Shown: positions 17,624 through 26,490, counted from the first letter of the stretch. The stretch: DNA of 64,000 nt from JAVVHH01 sp965276815 (GCA_965276815.1 CBDIBE010000007.1:248001-312000), one strand, 5' to 3'. Numbers and translations are program-made. Notes: generated by a model from the sequence alone, not told the origin.

Positions 17624-18043
17624 GTGCGGGGCGCTCCGGTTGCAGGTATCGGGCGGCGTGCGGTGCTGACCTACGACGATTTCGAACCGGGCAGCAGCCT
17701 TGGGCAGGCGACGTTCACCCTCGACGAGGTCGCGCTCGACCGTTGGCGCCGATTATTCCCGGCTGATGACCGCCAAGGTGTGATGCCGCATGGCATGTTG
17801 GCCGTTCTCTCCATGCGCGCGTTCTTTAAAGTCGTGCCGGACCGTCCGCCCGGCAATATCCATGCGGCCCAGCGGTTCGACCTAGCCCGGCTGCCGCGCT
17901 CCGGCGAGACTCTGACGACGCGCGTGTTTTGTGTTGCCAAGGAAATCCGGCGGGAACGCAAGCGAGTGACGTTCGGAACGGAGACGCTCGGGCCGCACGG
18001 GCCCGCATTTACCAGCAGAATGACGATCCTGTGGGCGAAATAA
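17624..18043 (+). CDS. MaoC-like hot-dog protein, non-catalytic half
   Basis: 139 residues starting at GTG 17624 behind GAGGGG. It has the MaoC/FAS1-like fold signature (LTYDDFEPG, PHGMLAVLSMRAF) but no D-x-N-P-x-x-H hydratase motif. The next gene, starting within its last codons, has that motif. The pair therefore looks like a split hydratase in which one subunit binds the acyl-CoA and the other catalyses, as in the ChsH1/ChsH2 heteromer of steroid side-chain breakdown. Function by context only. Confidence 0.7.
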   Translation: MRGAPVAGIGRRAVLTYDDFEPGSSLGQATFTLDEVALDRWRRLFPADDRQGVMPHGMLAVLSMRAFFKVVPDRPPGNIHAAQRFDLARLPRSGETLTTRVFCVAKEIRRERKRVTFGTETLGPHGPAFTSRMTILWAK

Positions 18044-18426
18044 GCAACTCGGTCGTCGTCACCCTGCCTACGCTGAGCATGGTGGTGGATCGTAACGCGA
18101 TCATGGCGTATGCCGAGATCACGGCGGACTATAATCCTCTGCACGTGGACGACGCGTTCGCCGCGGCCACTCCGTTCGGCCGGCCGATCGCGCATGGGAT
18201 GCTGTCTCTGAACCTGATCTGGCAGTCGCTGCGCCAAGCCTTTGGACTGAGCCTGCCGATTGCCCTCGACATACGCTTCGTGGGACCCGTGCTTCGTGGC
18301 ACGCGCGTCATCGCCGGAGGCGGTCGGCGCGCCGAAGGAGACGGATACGACGTGTGGGTGCGCGACGAGTCGGGAAAGGATCTCATCGTCGGTCTGGCAA
18401 TAGTCGGAGAAAATGCGAGCGCGTAG
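18031..18426 (+). CDS. MaoC-like enoyl-CoA hydratase, catalytic half
   Basis: 131 residues from GTG 18031, which overlaps the end of the previous gene by 13 bases. The hydratase-2 motif ADYNPLH is followed by GRPIAHGMLSLNL, the conserved HGM stretch. It is expected to work with the neighbouring non-catalytic MaoC protein on a 2-enoyl-CoA. A longer frame opens at 17929 but that part lies inside the upstream gene. Confidence 0.75.
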   Translation: MGEISNSVVVTLPTLSMVVDRNAIMAYAEITADYNPLHVDDAFAAATPFGRPIAHGMLSLNLIWQSLRQAFGLSLPIALDIRFVGPVLRGTRVIAGGGRRAEGDGYDVWVRDESGKDLIVGLAIVGENASA

Positions 18427-18451
18427 GACGCTCGACGGAGGACAGCGCGCG

Positions 18452-19251
18452 TTGAAGGAATACGAAGTGATCACCTGGGAGCTTGATGACGGCGTCGGCA
18501 CCCTCACTCTCAACCGGCCAAACAAGCGCAACGCGCTCGACGTCACGATGCGTGAGGAAATCGCCGACGTGCTGCCGCGCATCCGCCGCGATGCGTCGGT
18601 GAAGGCCGTGCTGCTGACCGGGGCGGGGAGCGCGTTCTGCGCCGGCGGCGACCTTGCCGCGCTCGGGGCGGTGCGCGGGGATCTCCAGGCCGCGCGCGAG
18701 CGGTTTCGGGCCTTGCACACTTGGTTTCCGGAGCTGCTCAATTTCGAAAAGCCGGTGATTGCCGCGGTGAACGGGGCCGCGTTCGGCGCCGGCTTCATGC
18801 TCGCCCTGCTCGCGAGCCCGCAGGCCGCGTCTGCGCCGTCTTTGCCCGTGTCGGGCTCGTGCCCGACCTCGGCGCATTCTGGCTGCTGCCGCGCATCACT
18901 GGATTGCAGCGCGCCAAAGAACTCGCCATGACGGCGCGAAGCGTCGATCCTGAGGAGGGCAAGGCGCTGGGCTTCGTGCTGGAGATCCATCCGCAAGAGG
19001 AATTGCTGGCCCGCGCCAAGTCTTTTGCAAACCGCTTCCGCCACGCACCGATCGCCGCGCTCGGCATAGTCAAGCAGGCGCTCAATCAATTGTTCAACCT
19101 CAATCAGCGTGCATTGGCGGACATGGAAGCCTTCGCCCAGGCTATGGCGGTGAACAGCGATTTTTTACTTCGCTGCGGTCGACCGCTTGCTCACAAACAG
19201 CCTCTCGCTTTCGATTGGGACCGGATGAGCCGGCAGCAAGGGGCGGAATGA
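18452..19251 (+). pseudogene. Enoyl-CoA hydratase with internal deletion/frameshift
   Basis: The first part, from TTG 18452 behind GGAGGA, is a normal crotonase (WELDDGVGTLTLNRPNKRNA, FCAGGDLAAL, NGAAFGAGFMLALLA). Near 18810-18830 the frame slips: frame one runs to a stop at 18931, while a second frame continues with RVCAVFARVGLVPDLGAFWL to TGA 19251. A few codons expected between LALLA and RVCAVF are also missing. Both halves are recognisable, so this is a recently broken hydratase. Its end overlaps the thiolase-like gene start (ATGA). Confidence 0.85.
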
Positions 19252-20402
19252 CCCGCCACGCGATGATCACCGGCGCCGCCGACACAGCTGTCGGCGAATT
19301 GCCGGGCTCCTCCTGCATGGGGCTGCACGCCGAGGCGGCTTCGCTCGCCCTGGCCGATGCCGGGCTGCGGGCCTCCGACATCGACGGCGTGCTCTGCGCC
19401 TACTCGTTTACCGAGCCGCACCTGATGCTTTCCTCGGTATTCTGCGAGTATTTCGGCATCCAACCCTCCTATTCGGCCGCAATCCAGGCCGGCGGTGCAA
19501 CGGGCTGCATCATGATGATGCAGGCGGCGGCGCTGGTGGAAGCCGGCATGTGCCGCAACGTGCTGGTCGTTGCCGGCGACAACCGGCTCAGCGGCCTGAC
19601 GCGGGACAAGGCCGTGGCCGCCCTGGCGGAGGTCGGGCATCCCCAGTTCGAGCGGCCGTTCGGTGTGACCATTCCGGCGCTCTATGCGCTCGTCGCGCGG
19701 GCCTACATGCGCGAATACGGCGCAACCTCCGAGCATCTCGCGGCCATGGCGGTGGCAAGCCGCACGCACGCCGTGCGCAACCCGAAGGCGCAGATGCAGA
19801 AGCCGATGACCATGGACGACGTGCTGGCCAGCCGCTTCATTGCCGAGCCGCTACGCCTGCTGGATTGCTGCCTGATCTCCGATGGCGGCGCTGCGTTGGT
19901 GGTCAGCGCCCCGGACGCCGCCCGCGACACCAGGACCCGGCGAGTGGCGATGCTCGGCACCGGGCAGAAGAACACGCACGAGCACCTGATCGCCGCGCCC
20001 AGCCTGGTCGAGTTCGGCTGCCGAGACAGCGCCGCCCAGGCCTTCGGCCGCGCCGGCGTCACGCCTGCCGACATCAACGTGGCCGAGATCTACGACAGCT
20101 TCACCGTCACCCTGCTGGTCGAGCTGGAATCCATCGGCTTCTTCGGGAAGGGTGAGGCCGGGCCGGCCGCGCTTGCCGGCGCGCTCGATCTGGGCGGCCG
20201 GCTGCCCTGCAACACGCATGGCGGGCTGATGTCCTACGCACATTCTGGCGCGGCGGGCGGCCTGTTTCACGTGGTCGAGGCGGTCCGGCAGTTGCGCGGC
20301 GAGGCCGAAGCCCGCCAGGTCCCCGACGCCTCGCTCGCCTTCGTGCATGGCGATGGCGGCATTCTCTCCGCCCATTGCTCGCTGGTCCTCGGGAGGCACT
20401 GA
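19248..20402 (+). CDS. Thiolase-like protein (SCP-x/Ltp type), pair 1
   Basis: 384 residues, thiolase fold. By eye, the position of the nucleophilic Cys in degradative thiolases (around QAGGATGC) is not a Cys. The C-terminal NTHGGLMSYAHSGAAGG keeps the His of the GHP motif, and the tail is HGDGGILSAHCSLVL. Such proteins next to DUF35 genes include the retro-aldolase Ltp2 and unusual acyltransferases. The ATG overlaps the previous stop, and a DUF35 gene follows after one base. Either thiolytic or aldol cleavage is possible. Confidence 0.8.
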   Translation: MTRHAMITGAADTAVGELPGSSCMGLHAEAASLALADAGLRASDIDGVLCAYSFTEPHLMLSSVFCEYFGIQPSYSAAIQAGGATGCIMMMQAAALVEAGMCRNVLVVAGDNRLSGLTRDKAVAALAEVGHPQFERPFGVTIPALYALVARAYMREYGATSEHLAAMAVASRTHAVRNPKAQMQKPMTMDDVLASRFIAEPLRLLDCCLISDGGAALVVSAPDAARDTRTRRVAMLGTGQKNTHEHLIAAPSLVEFGCRDSAAQAFGRAGVTPADINVAEIYDSFTVTLLVELESIGFFGKGEAGPAALAGALDLGGRLPCNTHGGLMSYAHSGAAGGLFHVVEAVRQLRGEAEARQVPDASLAFVHGDGGILSAHCSLVLGRH

Positions 20403-20403
20403 C

Positions 20404-20826
20404 ATGGACGCCGCGCCGGCGAAGCCCTTGCCCGTGCCGAACGCTGATACCGAGCCTTTCTGGGCGGGTTGCGCGCAAGGTGAGCTGCGGTTGCAGCGTT
20501 GTCGGGCGTGCGGCCAAGCTCAATTCCCGCCCCGCGCGTTCTGCGCCAAATGCCACGCGTCGGCGCCGTCCTGGGAGACCGCGAGCGGCCGGGGCAGAGT
20601 GGTCAGCCATACGCGGGTGCATCGCGCGCCATCGGCGGGCTTCAAGGCCGAAACGCCGTATGTCGTGGCGCTTGTCGACCTGGACGAGGGGCCGCGCATG
20701 ATGCTTCGCTTACAAGGAGCGGCGGTGGCTGAGATCGGCGCTTCCGTCGAAATCCGCTTCGAGGCACCGGCGGGGCCGCACGGCATCGCCTTGCCCTACG
20801 CCGTCCTCGTGCACCTCGGGTCCTAA
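20404..20826 (+). CDS. DUF35/OB-fold zinc-ribbon protein, partner of thiolase-like 1
   Basis: 140 residues: rubredoxin-like zinc ribbon with CRACGQAQFPPRAFCAKC (C-x2-C, 11, C-x2-C) near residues 38-55, then an OB fold. DUF35 proteins form complexes with thiolase-fold enzymes and position acyl-CoA substrates. It is the last gene of the first island. A 7-base hairpin at 20879-20897 follows. Confidence 0.85.
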   Translation: MDAAPAKPLPVPNADTEPFWAGCAQGELRLQRCRACGQAQFPPRAFCAKCHASAPSWETASGRGRVVSHTRVHRAPSAGFKAETPYVVALVDLDEGPRMMLRLQGAAVAEIGASVEIRFEAPAGPHGIALPYAVLVHLGS

Positions 20827-20878
20827 TCGGCGAAGCGGAGGGTCGGGCACTGAACCTCGGGCCCGACGATGAGTTTTA

Positions 20879-20897
20879 GCTGGCATTGAGTGCCAGC
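20879..20897 (+). terminator. Hairpin after the first catabolic island
   Basis: GCTGGCA (20879-20885) and TGCCAGC (20891-20897) form a perfect stem with a TTGAG loop, 53 bases after the last stop. Only ATTGT follows, so a classical U-tract is missing. It may be a weak terminator or an RNA-stabilising stem. Confidence 0.35.
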
Positions 20898-20904
20898 ATT
20901 GTAG

Positions 20905-21060
20905 GCACGTCAGCGATACGGCTGCGGCGACCTCAACGCATCCAGCCGATGGAATTGCAACAACTGCGGCCAAACCCTCCGGTATCCGCACCGTGACTGG
21001 GCGCTCATGCTGGCGGGTGCCGAAAATATCGTCGAGCGCTACGAGCCGAGCCTGAACTGA
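20905..21060 (+). pseudogene. C-terminal remnant with a double CxxC/CxC zinc ribbon
   Basis: Open frame of 51 codons without a start, bounded by TAG 20902 and TGA 21058-21060. It encodes YGCGDLNASSRWNCNNCGQ, then RYPHRDWALMLAGAENIVE. The Cys pattern suggests a zinc ribbon at the end of a lost larger gene. I cannot name the family. The remaining gap (21061-21278) shows nothing I can assign. Confidence 0.3.
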
Positions 21061-21278
21061 CCCGGGTGTTGCGTATGTCTTAAGTTGTCGAGCGTCTCAG
21101 GGGCCTTCTGCCCACGATATCACTTACCAAGAGCCTCCGTGAGTTCCAGAATGAAGTGACACTATTCAGCGATCTGAATTTGGGGCCGTGGACGCGCAAG
21201 CGGCCAAAACGGGCTCGTGTCATCACATGTCACAACACCTGCCCTATTTCTGGCGGGTGCTGCCCTATCAAAACAGCT

Positions 21279-22139
21279 TCACAGCCACTGCTGCCGCCAT
21301 TCCGCCTTGATGAGCAGATCAGATAACGAAGCGGCCGCCCGCTGCAGGGCAGGAACGAGGGTCGCCGTCATCTCTTCGACGGTCGTCCTCGCGACATCCG
21401 TGCTGGCCCCCAGCGCTGCAATCGTTCTACCCTCGACGGCAACCGGAACTGCAATCGAGCGGAGGCCCAACACAACCTCCTGATCGTTAACGGCCCATCG
21501 CTGGGCAGCAACGGTTCGCAGGCTCGCGCGGAGCTTTTTGCCGGTGGTGATGCTGAACGGTGTTATGGCCTCGAAGCGCGCGCGCTCGAGATAATCATCC
21601 AGGACTTCCGATGCAGCATCGGCCAGCAATACTTTGCCCACTGAAGTCAGATGCGCCGGGAACCGGGTGCCGACGGCCATATAGTCTCGCATGAGCCGCT
21701 TTGCTGGAACACGCGCGAGGTAAACGACTTCTAGCCCGTCGAGAATGGCCAGCGAGCAGCATTCATCCACTTCTTGGGTTAACGTTACGAGAAGCGGCTG
21801 TACCATGCTCGCGAGCCCGAGCGAGGACAAGTAAGCATAACCAAGCCGAAGCGCGCGCGGCTGCAGCCTGAACTGTTGATTCCGGGTTGCGACGTAGCCG
21901 AGCCGATCGAGGGTGATCAGAACCCTTCGCGCCGATCCAGGGCTGAGGCCGGTACGACGCGTTACCTCGCTCAACGTCATCGATGGAAAGTCCGCGTCAA
22001 AGGCTTCGATTACCGCCAATCCCTTGGCGAGCGATCGAACAAATTCCCGATCCGACTCGGGAGCGGACGCTTCCGGCGACGACGTTGACTCCGGATGCGT
22101 GCTGTGCTTAGGCTTCGCAGGTCGAAACGTCTTCCGCAT
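21279..22139 (-). CDS. IclR-family transcriptional regulator (PcaR/PobR-like)
   Basis: 286 residues. A Ser/Pro-rich N-terminal tail precedes FVRSLAKGLAVIEAFDADFP and the winged helix LSEVTRRTGLSPGSARRVL. The effector domain carries DYMAVGTRFPAHLTSVGKVLL and ends with LGASTDVARTTVEEM. The layout matches the PcaR/PobR/CatR group. It diverges from the tctC-led operon with 54 bases between starts, and a perfect palindrome covers its start codon, so it very likely controls itself and that operon. Confidence 0.92.
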   Translation of the reverse strand: MRKTFRPAKPKHSTHPESTSSPEASAPESDREFVRSLAKGLAVIEAFDADFPSMTLSEVTRRTGLSPGSARRVLITLDRLGYVATRNQQFRLQPRALRLGYAYLSSLGLASMVQPLLVTLTQEVDECCSLAILDGLEVVYLARVPAKRLMRDYMAVGTRFPAHLTSVGKVLLADAASEVLDDYLERARFEAITPFSITTGKKLRASLRTVAAQRWAVNDQEVVLGLRSIAVPVAVEGRTIAALGASTDVARTTVEEMTATLVPALQRAAASLSDLLIKAEWRQQWL

Positions 22140-22146
22140 TGCGGAA
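22132..22146. promoter_or_regulatory. Perfect 15-base palindrome, IclR operator candidate
   Basis: TTCCGCATTGCGGAA is a perfect palindrome with a single central base at 22139. It overlaps the start codon of the divergent IclR gene and lies 48 bases before the tctC start. IclR-type operators often have such TTCCGC/GCGGAA arms. Confidence 0.65.
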
Positions 22147-22193
22147 AAAGTACAAGAAGATGCCGTGCGGTCAAGCCCGGCCAGGAGGAAACA

Positions 22194-23174
22194 GTGGCGG
22201 TCAGCCGGCGGGACTTCGCGTCCTTTGTACCTTTGCTTCTGACAGCTTTGCCCATGAGCGCGCGCGCCGACGGATATCCATCATCGCCGGTCCGTCTCGT
22301 GGTGCCCTACCCTCCAGGCACGGCTACCGATCTGTTCGCGCGGCAAGTAATGCCGATTTTCTCCGAGCTCCTGCACGCGCAGATCGTGGTCGAGAATCGT
22401 GGTGGAGCAGGCGGAATGACCGGAGCGGCCTACGTCTCGCACGCCAAGCCGGACGGCTACACGCTGTTGATGGCGACGGGCCAGACGCAGGCGATCGATA
22501 TCAGCCTCTATCGCCGGGTTCCCTATGACCCGCTGACCGGTTTCTCGCCACTCGCGCGGTTGGGCTCCGAGCCGCTTATACTCGTGGTCTCGCCGGCGAT
22601 CGGCGTCCACTCCGTCGCCGAACTCGTCGCGTTGGCGAAAGCCAAGCCGGGGCAGCTCAACTTCGCCTCCTCAGGCAACGGAACTTCGGCGCATCTCTGC
22701 GGGGTGTCCTTCGCACATGACGCCGGAGTGCAGCTCGTGCACGCGCCATATACGAGTGCCGAGCAGGCCATCTCCGACATTATGGGTGGTGAGGCGCAGC
22801 TTATGTTCTACCCGTTCCTGCCGCTCTCGCCGCAGATCCGCGCGGGCAAGCTGCTGCCGCTGGGTGTAACCGGGCAGACCCGGTCGATCTTCCTGCCGAA
22901 CGTGCCGACCATGGTGGAATCCGGATATCCCGATTTCGTGCTGACCACCTGGCTCGCGCTGTACGGGCCGCCTGGCATGCCAGCCGATGTTGTCCAGAAG
23001 CTGACAGATACGGCGCGGCAGTCGCTGCAATCTCCCGATCTCTTGGCCAAGTTCAGAGATACCGGAACCGATGCGTTCTACGGTACCCCCGCCGAATTGC
23101 TCGATTACGACAAGGCGCAGATCGCCAGCTACAAAAAGCTGATCGACCTTGCGGGCGTGCATCTCGATGACTGA
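22194..23174 (+). CDS. tctC: Tripartite tricarboxylate transporter receptor TctC (Bug family)
   Basis: Periplasmic solute receptor of 326 residues. The start is GTG 22194 with AGGAGG at 22183-22188; the frame extends further upstream but without support. SRRDFASFVPLLLTALP is a twin-arginine-like signal, cleaved near SARA. Bug features: RLVVPYPPGTATDLFAR, VVENRGGAGG, and KPDGYTLLM. It belongs with TctB and TctA, which lie 3 kb further on after three other genes, an unusual split. The ligand is probably a carboxylate. Confidence 0.92.
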   Translation: MAVSRRDFASFVPLLLTALPMSARADGYPSSPVRLVVPYPPGTATDLFARQVMPIFSELLHAQIVVENRGGAGGMTGAAYVSHAKPDGYTLLMATGQTQAIDISLYRRVPYDPLTGFSPLARLGSEPLILVVSPAIGVHSVAELVALAKAKPGQLNFASSGNGTSAHLCGVSFAHDAGVQLVHAPYTSAEQAISDIMGGEAQLMFYPFLPLSPQIRAGKLLPLGVTGQTRSIFLPNVPTMVESGYPDFVLTTWLALYGPPGMPADVVQKLTDTARQSLQSPDLLAKFRDTGTDAFYGTPAELLDYDKAQIASYKKLIDLAGVHLDD

Positions 23175-24384
23175 CCTTGGCAGTCAAATCGCCATTGTAG
23201 GCATCGGTCGCGCCATGTCGCATCGCAGCGACGCGGAACCGCAGACGCCACTGCAGCTGGGCGCCAAAGCTGCGGTTCAGGCCATGCAGGCGGCGGGGAT
23301 CGGGCGCAAGGACGTCGGCGCGCTGTTCACCGGCCGCACGCCACAATCCTACATGGTGCTGCAATACAGCCAGTCATTGCTCAATGAGCTGAAGATCGGG
23401 CCGATGTTTAGCTCGGAAGTCACCTCGCACGGGGGCGGCGCGCTCGGGACGCTGGAGCTCGCGGCCACGGCGCTGCATGCCGGCGTCATAGAATACGCGC
23501 TGTGCGTCACCGGCGATGCGAGCGGCGGCTGGATGGACCAGGTCGCTTCAAACGCCGGCTGGGAAGCCGATTTGCAGTTTGAGGCGCCGTATGGGGCTTC
23601 CACCCCGTCGCTCTACGCACAATTTGCCAGCCGCTATATGCACGAGACCGGCGCCACCCCGGAGATGTTCGCCCGGGTCGCGGTCGAGAACCGCCGGTGG
23701 GCGCTTGACCACCCGCATGCCGCGATGCGCAACAAGGGACCGATCACGGTCGACGACGTGTTGTCGTCTCGCATGATCGCGACGCCGCTGCGCATGCTGG
23801 ATTGTGCGGTCTGGTATCCTGGCGGGATTGTCACCGCGATGGTGCTGACCCGCGCCGATACCGCCCGCGCGCGCCATGGCGAGGCGACCTGGCTGGCCGG
23901 GTTCGGCCAAAGCAATACCCATGAATGGGTCGGCGAGCGCATGGGCGGCTGGGGCTACGAGCCGATGATGGACGGGCCCAACCTCGTCCGCACCGGAGCC
24001 GGCGTTGCGGCCAAGCAGGCCTATGCGATGGCGGGGATCGGCCCCGGCGATATCAACCTTGCGCAGTCCTCCGCGCCGTTCAGCTTTGCCAACGTGATAA
24101 TGCTGGAGGAAATGGGCTTCTGTGGACCCGGCGAAGGCGGCCCGTTCGTCGCAGGCGGCGGCGTCGATTACGAGGACGGCCTGCCGTTCAACACCAGCGG
24201 CGGCTATCTTTCCTTCGGCCAAGTCGCCCAGGGCCTTTACGCCCTGCACGAAACCATTGACCAGATCTGGGGCCGCGCCGAGGGCAAGCAGGTGCCTGAT
24301 GCGCGGATCGGGATCGTGCACGGGCATGGCGGACCCCTCGCTTGCCACTCCGTCGTCATCGTCAGCCGGGAGCCGACAAGATGA
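23167..24384 (+). CDS. Thiolase-like protein lacking catalytic Cys/His, pair 2
   Basis: 405 residues; the start ATG 23167 overlaps the tctC end by 8 bases. Thiolase fold, but by eye the Cys region reads EVTSHGGGALGTLELA with no Cys, and the GHP region reads NTSGGYLSFGQVAQGLY, with Gln for His. Loss of both residues argues against Claisen chemistry and for a Ltp2-like retro-aldolase or another C-C cleavage. A close paralogue lies at 27987. It is followed by its DUF35 partner with an ATGA overlap. Confidence 0.82.
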   Translation: MTDLGSQIAIVGIGRAMSHRSDAEPQTPLQLGAKAAVQAMQAAGIGRKDVGALFTGRTPQSYMVLQYSQSLLNELKIGPMFSSEVTSHGGGALGTLELAATALHAGVIEYALCVTGDASGGWMDQVASNAGWEADLQFEAPYGASTPSLYAQFASRYMHETGATPEMFARVAVENRRWALDHPHAAMRNKGPITVDDVLSSRMIATPLRMLDCAVWYPGGIVTAMVLTRADTARARHGEATWLAGFGQSNTHEWVGERMGGWGYEPMMDGPNLVRTGAGVAAKQAYAMAGIGPGDINLAQSSAPFSFANVIMLEEMGFCGPGEGGPFVAGGGVDYEDGLPFNTSGGYLSFGQVAQGLYALHETIDQIWGRAEGKQVPDARIGIVHGHGGPLACHSVVIVSREPTR

Positions 24385-24857
24385 GCGCAGCAGCGGATAC
24401 CGAGGCCGCCGGGGCCATAGACTGGTCGCGTGGGCTCCCGCTGAAGGCTGGCGAGTTCTTCATCGGCATCTATCAGCCGTCACCGGAAACCACGGGCTTT
24501 TGGGAAGGCGTGCAGCACGACGAGCTGCGGCTGAAATACTGCCCTGCCTGCAACAAGCACTTCCATCCGAAGCGCATCGTCTGCACGGATTGTGGAAACG
24601 CCGCGCTTGAGTGGCGGCCGAGCGCCGGAAAAGGTGAGGTTTATAGCTGCAGCGAGGTGCACCGCGCGGCGCATCCGGCTTTCGCGAACTCCGTGCCATA
24701 CAGCGTCGGCCTGGTTCGGTTGGAGGAGGACGTCTATTTGTTCTCGCGCCTCATCGCCGAACCCGGACCGGTGCGCATCGGCGCCCCGGTGCGGCTGGAC
24801 TTTCGCGTGCTCGAGCTCGGCCAGAAGCTGCCCGTGTTCGTGCTGGGAGAACCATGA
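24381..24857 (+). CDS. DUF35/OB-fold zinc-ribbon protein, pair 2
   Basis: 158 residues. It has an N-terminal extension IDWSRGLPLKAGEFFIGIYQ shared with the pair 3 protein, then YQPSPETTGFWEGV, the zinc ribbon CPACNKHFHPKRIVCTDC, and an OB fold with VYSCSEVHRAA. ATGA overlaps join it to the thiolase-like gene before and the CoA-transferase gene after. Probable obligate partner of the upstream thiolase-like protein. Confidence 0.87.
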   Translation: MSAAADTEAAGAIDWSRGLPLKAGEFFIGIYQPSPETTGFWEGVQHDELRLKYCPACNKHFHPKRIVCTDCGNAALEWRPSAGKGEVYSCSEVHRAAHPAFANSVPYSVGLVRLEEDVYLFSRLIAEPGPVRIGAPVRLDFRVLELGQKLPVFVLGEP

Positions 24858-26041
24858 TGGCAGGGCCGCTTTCAGGGATGCGCGTGCTGGACGCGACGCG
24901 CGCGCTCGCCGGCCCGCTCTGCACCATGATCCTGGGTGATCTCGGTGCCGACGTGATCAAAATGGAGATGCCGGGCGTCGGCGACGAAACCCGCTATTGG
25001 GGACCGCCCTTTGCCGGCGACGCCGGACCGACGCTGCTCGCCTACAACCGCAACAAGCGCTCGGTCGCGGTCGATCTCCATACGGAGGAGGGGCGAAAAG
25101 TCTGCCTTGCGCTCGCGGCCACGAGCGACGTGTTCGTGGAGAATTTTCGCCCCGGCACGATCGACCGCTTTGGGCTCGGCTATGACGTGATGCGCGAGGC
25201 GCGGCCGGACATCGTATATTGTTCGCTGAGCGGCTATGGGCAAACCGGCCCGATGGCGTCGCGCCCGGCGGTCGACCTGATGGTGCAGGCGGTGAGCGGG
25301 CTGATGAGCCTGACCGGTGAGCCGCAGGGCCGCTCGGTAAAGGCTGCAGCACCCGTCGCCGACGTCATGGGCGGGTTTTCCGCCGCCATCACCGTGCTCG
25401 GCGCGCTGCTGCAGCGCCGCGAAACCGGCGAAGGCCGCTATCTTGACATCGCCATGCTCGACGGCATGGTAGCCCTGATGGGGCAGCCCGCCGCGGTCTG
25501 GGGCATCACCGGCCAGGGCCCCGGCCGGATGGGCAATGCGCATCCGCTCATGGCGCCCTATGAGAGCTTCCAGACGCAAGACCGCGAAATCGTACTGGCC
25601 GCCACCAACGCCAAGACCTGGGGCGCCCTGTGCACGATCGAGGCGTTTGCCAAGCTGCGCGACGATCCGCGCTACCGGACACAGCCGATGCGCAACGAAC
25701 ACCGGCATGTCCTCGTGCCGGAGGTGCAAGCCATTCTCCGCGCCCGCCCAGCCGCGTATTGGCTGGCTGAGTTCGAGCGGTTGCGCATCCCGGCCGAACC
25801 GATCAACGCTCTGCCCGAAATCCTGGGGAGTGAACAGATCGCGGAACGTGGAATGCTAGTAGAGTTCGAGTATCCGCCGGGATCGGGGCAACGCATCCGC
25901 ACCTCCGGCATGCCCTGGCGTGGAGTCGCGCCGGACCGGCCGGTGCGTCCGCCGCCGACGCTGGGGCAGCACACCGAGGAGGTGCTGCGCGAAATCGGCC
26001 TTTGGGGCGAACCCGTCTCCGCCGCGGCGGAGCGGCGGTGA
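24854..26041 (+). CDS. Family III CoA-transferase (CaiB/BaiF)
   Basis: 395 residues. Typical opening LSGMRVLDATRALAGPLCTM, then LGDLGADVIKMEMPG, YNRNKRSVAVDL, VFVENFRPG, and the interlocked-dimer segment YLDIAMLDGMVALMGQ with the region of the catalytic Asp. It moves CoA between carboxylic acids without ATP. It overlaps the DUF35 gene (ATGA) and tctB (GTGA). Placed between two aldolase-like pairs, it could recycle CoA from a cleavage product onto the incoming acid. Confidence 0.9.
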   Translation: MMAGPLSGMRVLDATRALAGPLCTMILGDLGADVIKMEMPGVGDETRYWGPPFAGDAGPTLLAYNRNKRSVAVDLHTEEGRKVCLALAATSDVFVENFRPGTIDRFGLGYDVMREARPDIVYCSLSGYGQTGPMASRPAVDLMVQAVSGLMSLTGEPQGRSVKAAAPVADVMGGFSAAITVLGALLQRRETGEGRYLDIAMLDGMVALMGQPAAVWGITGQGPGRMGNAHPLMAPYESFQTQDREIVLAATNAKTWGALCTIEAFAKLRDDPRYRTQPMRNEHRHVLVPEVQAILRARPAAYWLAEFERLRIPAEPINALPEILGSEQIAERGMLVEFEYPPGSGQRIRTSGMPWRGVAPDRPVRPPPTLGQHTEEVLREIGLWGEPVSAAAERR

Positions 26042-26481
26042 GGCTGGCCCAGCTCCCCAAGCAGGCGCGTGCAGGACTGCTGTTTGTCTTGATCGGCGCT
26101 TTCGCTCTCGTACATTCCTTAGATTACCCTGTCGGCACGCCATTGCGCATGGGGCCGGGCTTCCTGCCGGTGTGTCTGTCCACGCTGCTGATCCTGCTAG
26201 GGCTTGGCGCGGTCCTGCGTGGATGGCGTGCGACACCGGCTTCGTCCGCGGGCTTCGCGACGATCCTGCCGACGGTCATGCTGGCGGCCGGCGCGATCTG
26301 GTTCGCCTTCTCCATCGAGCGTTTCGGCCTGATCCCCGCCGCTTCGGGCCTCGTGCTCGTCGTGTGCTACAAGCAATGGCGCCGCCGGCCAATCGAGGTC
26401 GTCACCATGGCCGTCGCGGTCGCCGTCTTTGCAGCCGGCCTGTTCGTGTACGCCCTTCACCTGCCGTTCCGCGTGATCTGA
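26038..26481 (+). CDS. tctB: TctB-family small membrane subunit
   Basis: 147 residues with four hydrophobic segments, the pattern of the small TctB subunit, including PLRMGPGFLPV. The GTG start at 26038 overlaps the CoA-transferase stop (GTGA). Partner of TctA directly downstream and TctC at 22194. Confidence 0.85.
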   Translation: MRLAQLPKQARAGLLFVLIGAFALVHSLDYPVGTPLRMGPGFLPVCLSTLLILLGLGAVLRGWRATPASSAGFATILPTVMLAAGAIWFAFSIERFGLIPAASGLVLVVCYKQWRRRPIEVVTMAVAVAVFAAGLFVYALHLPFRVI

Positions 26482-26490
26482 GAAGCTTCG

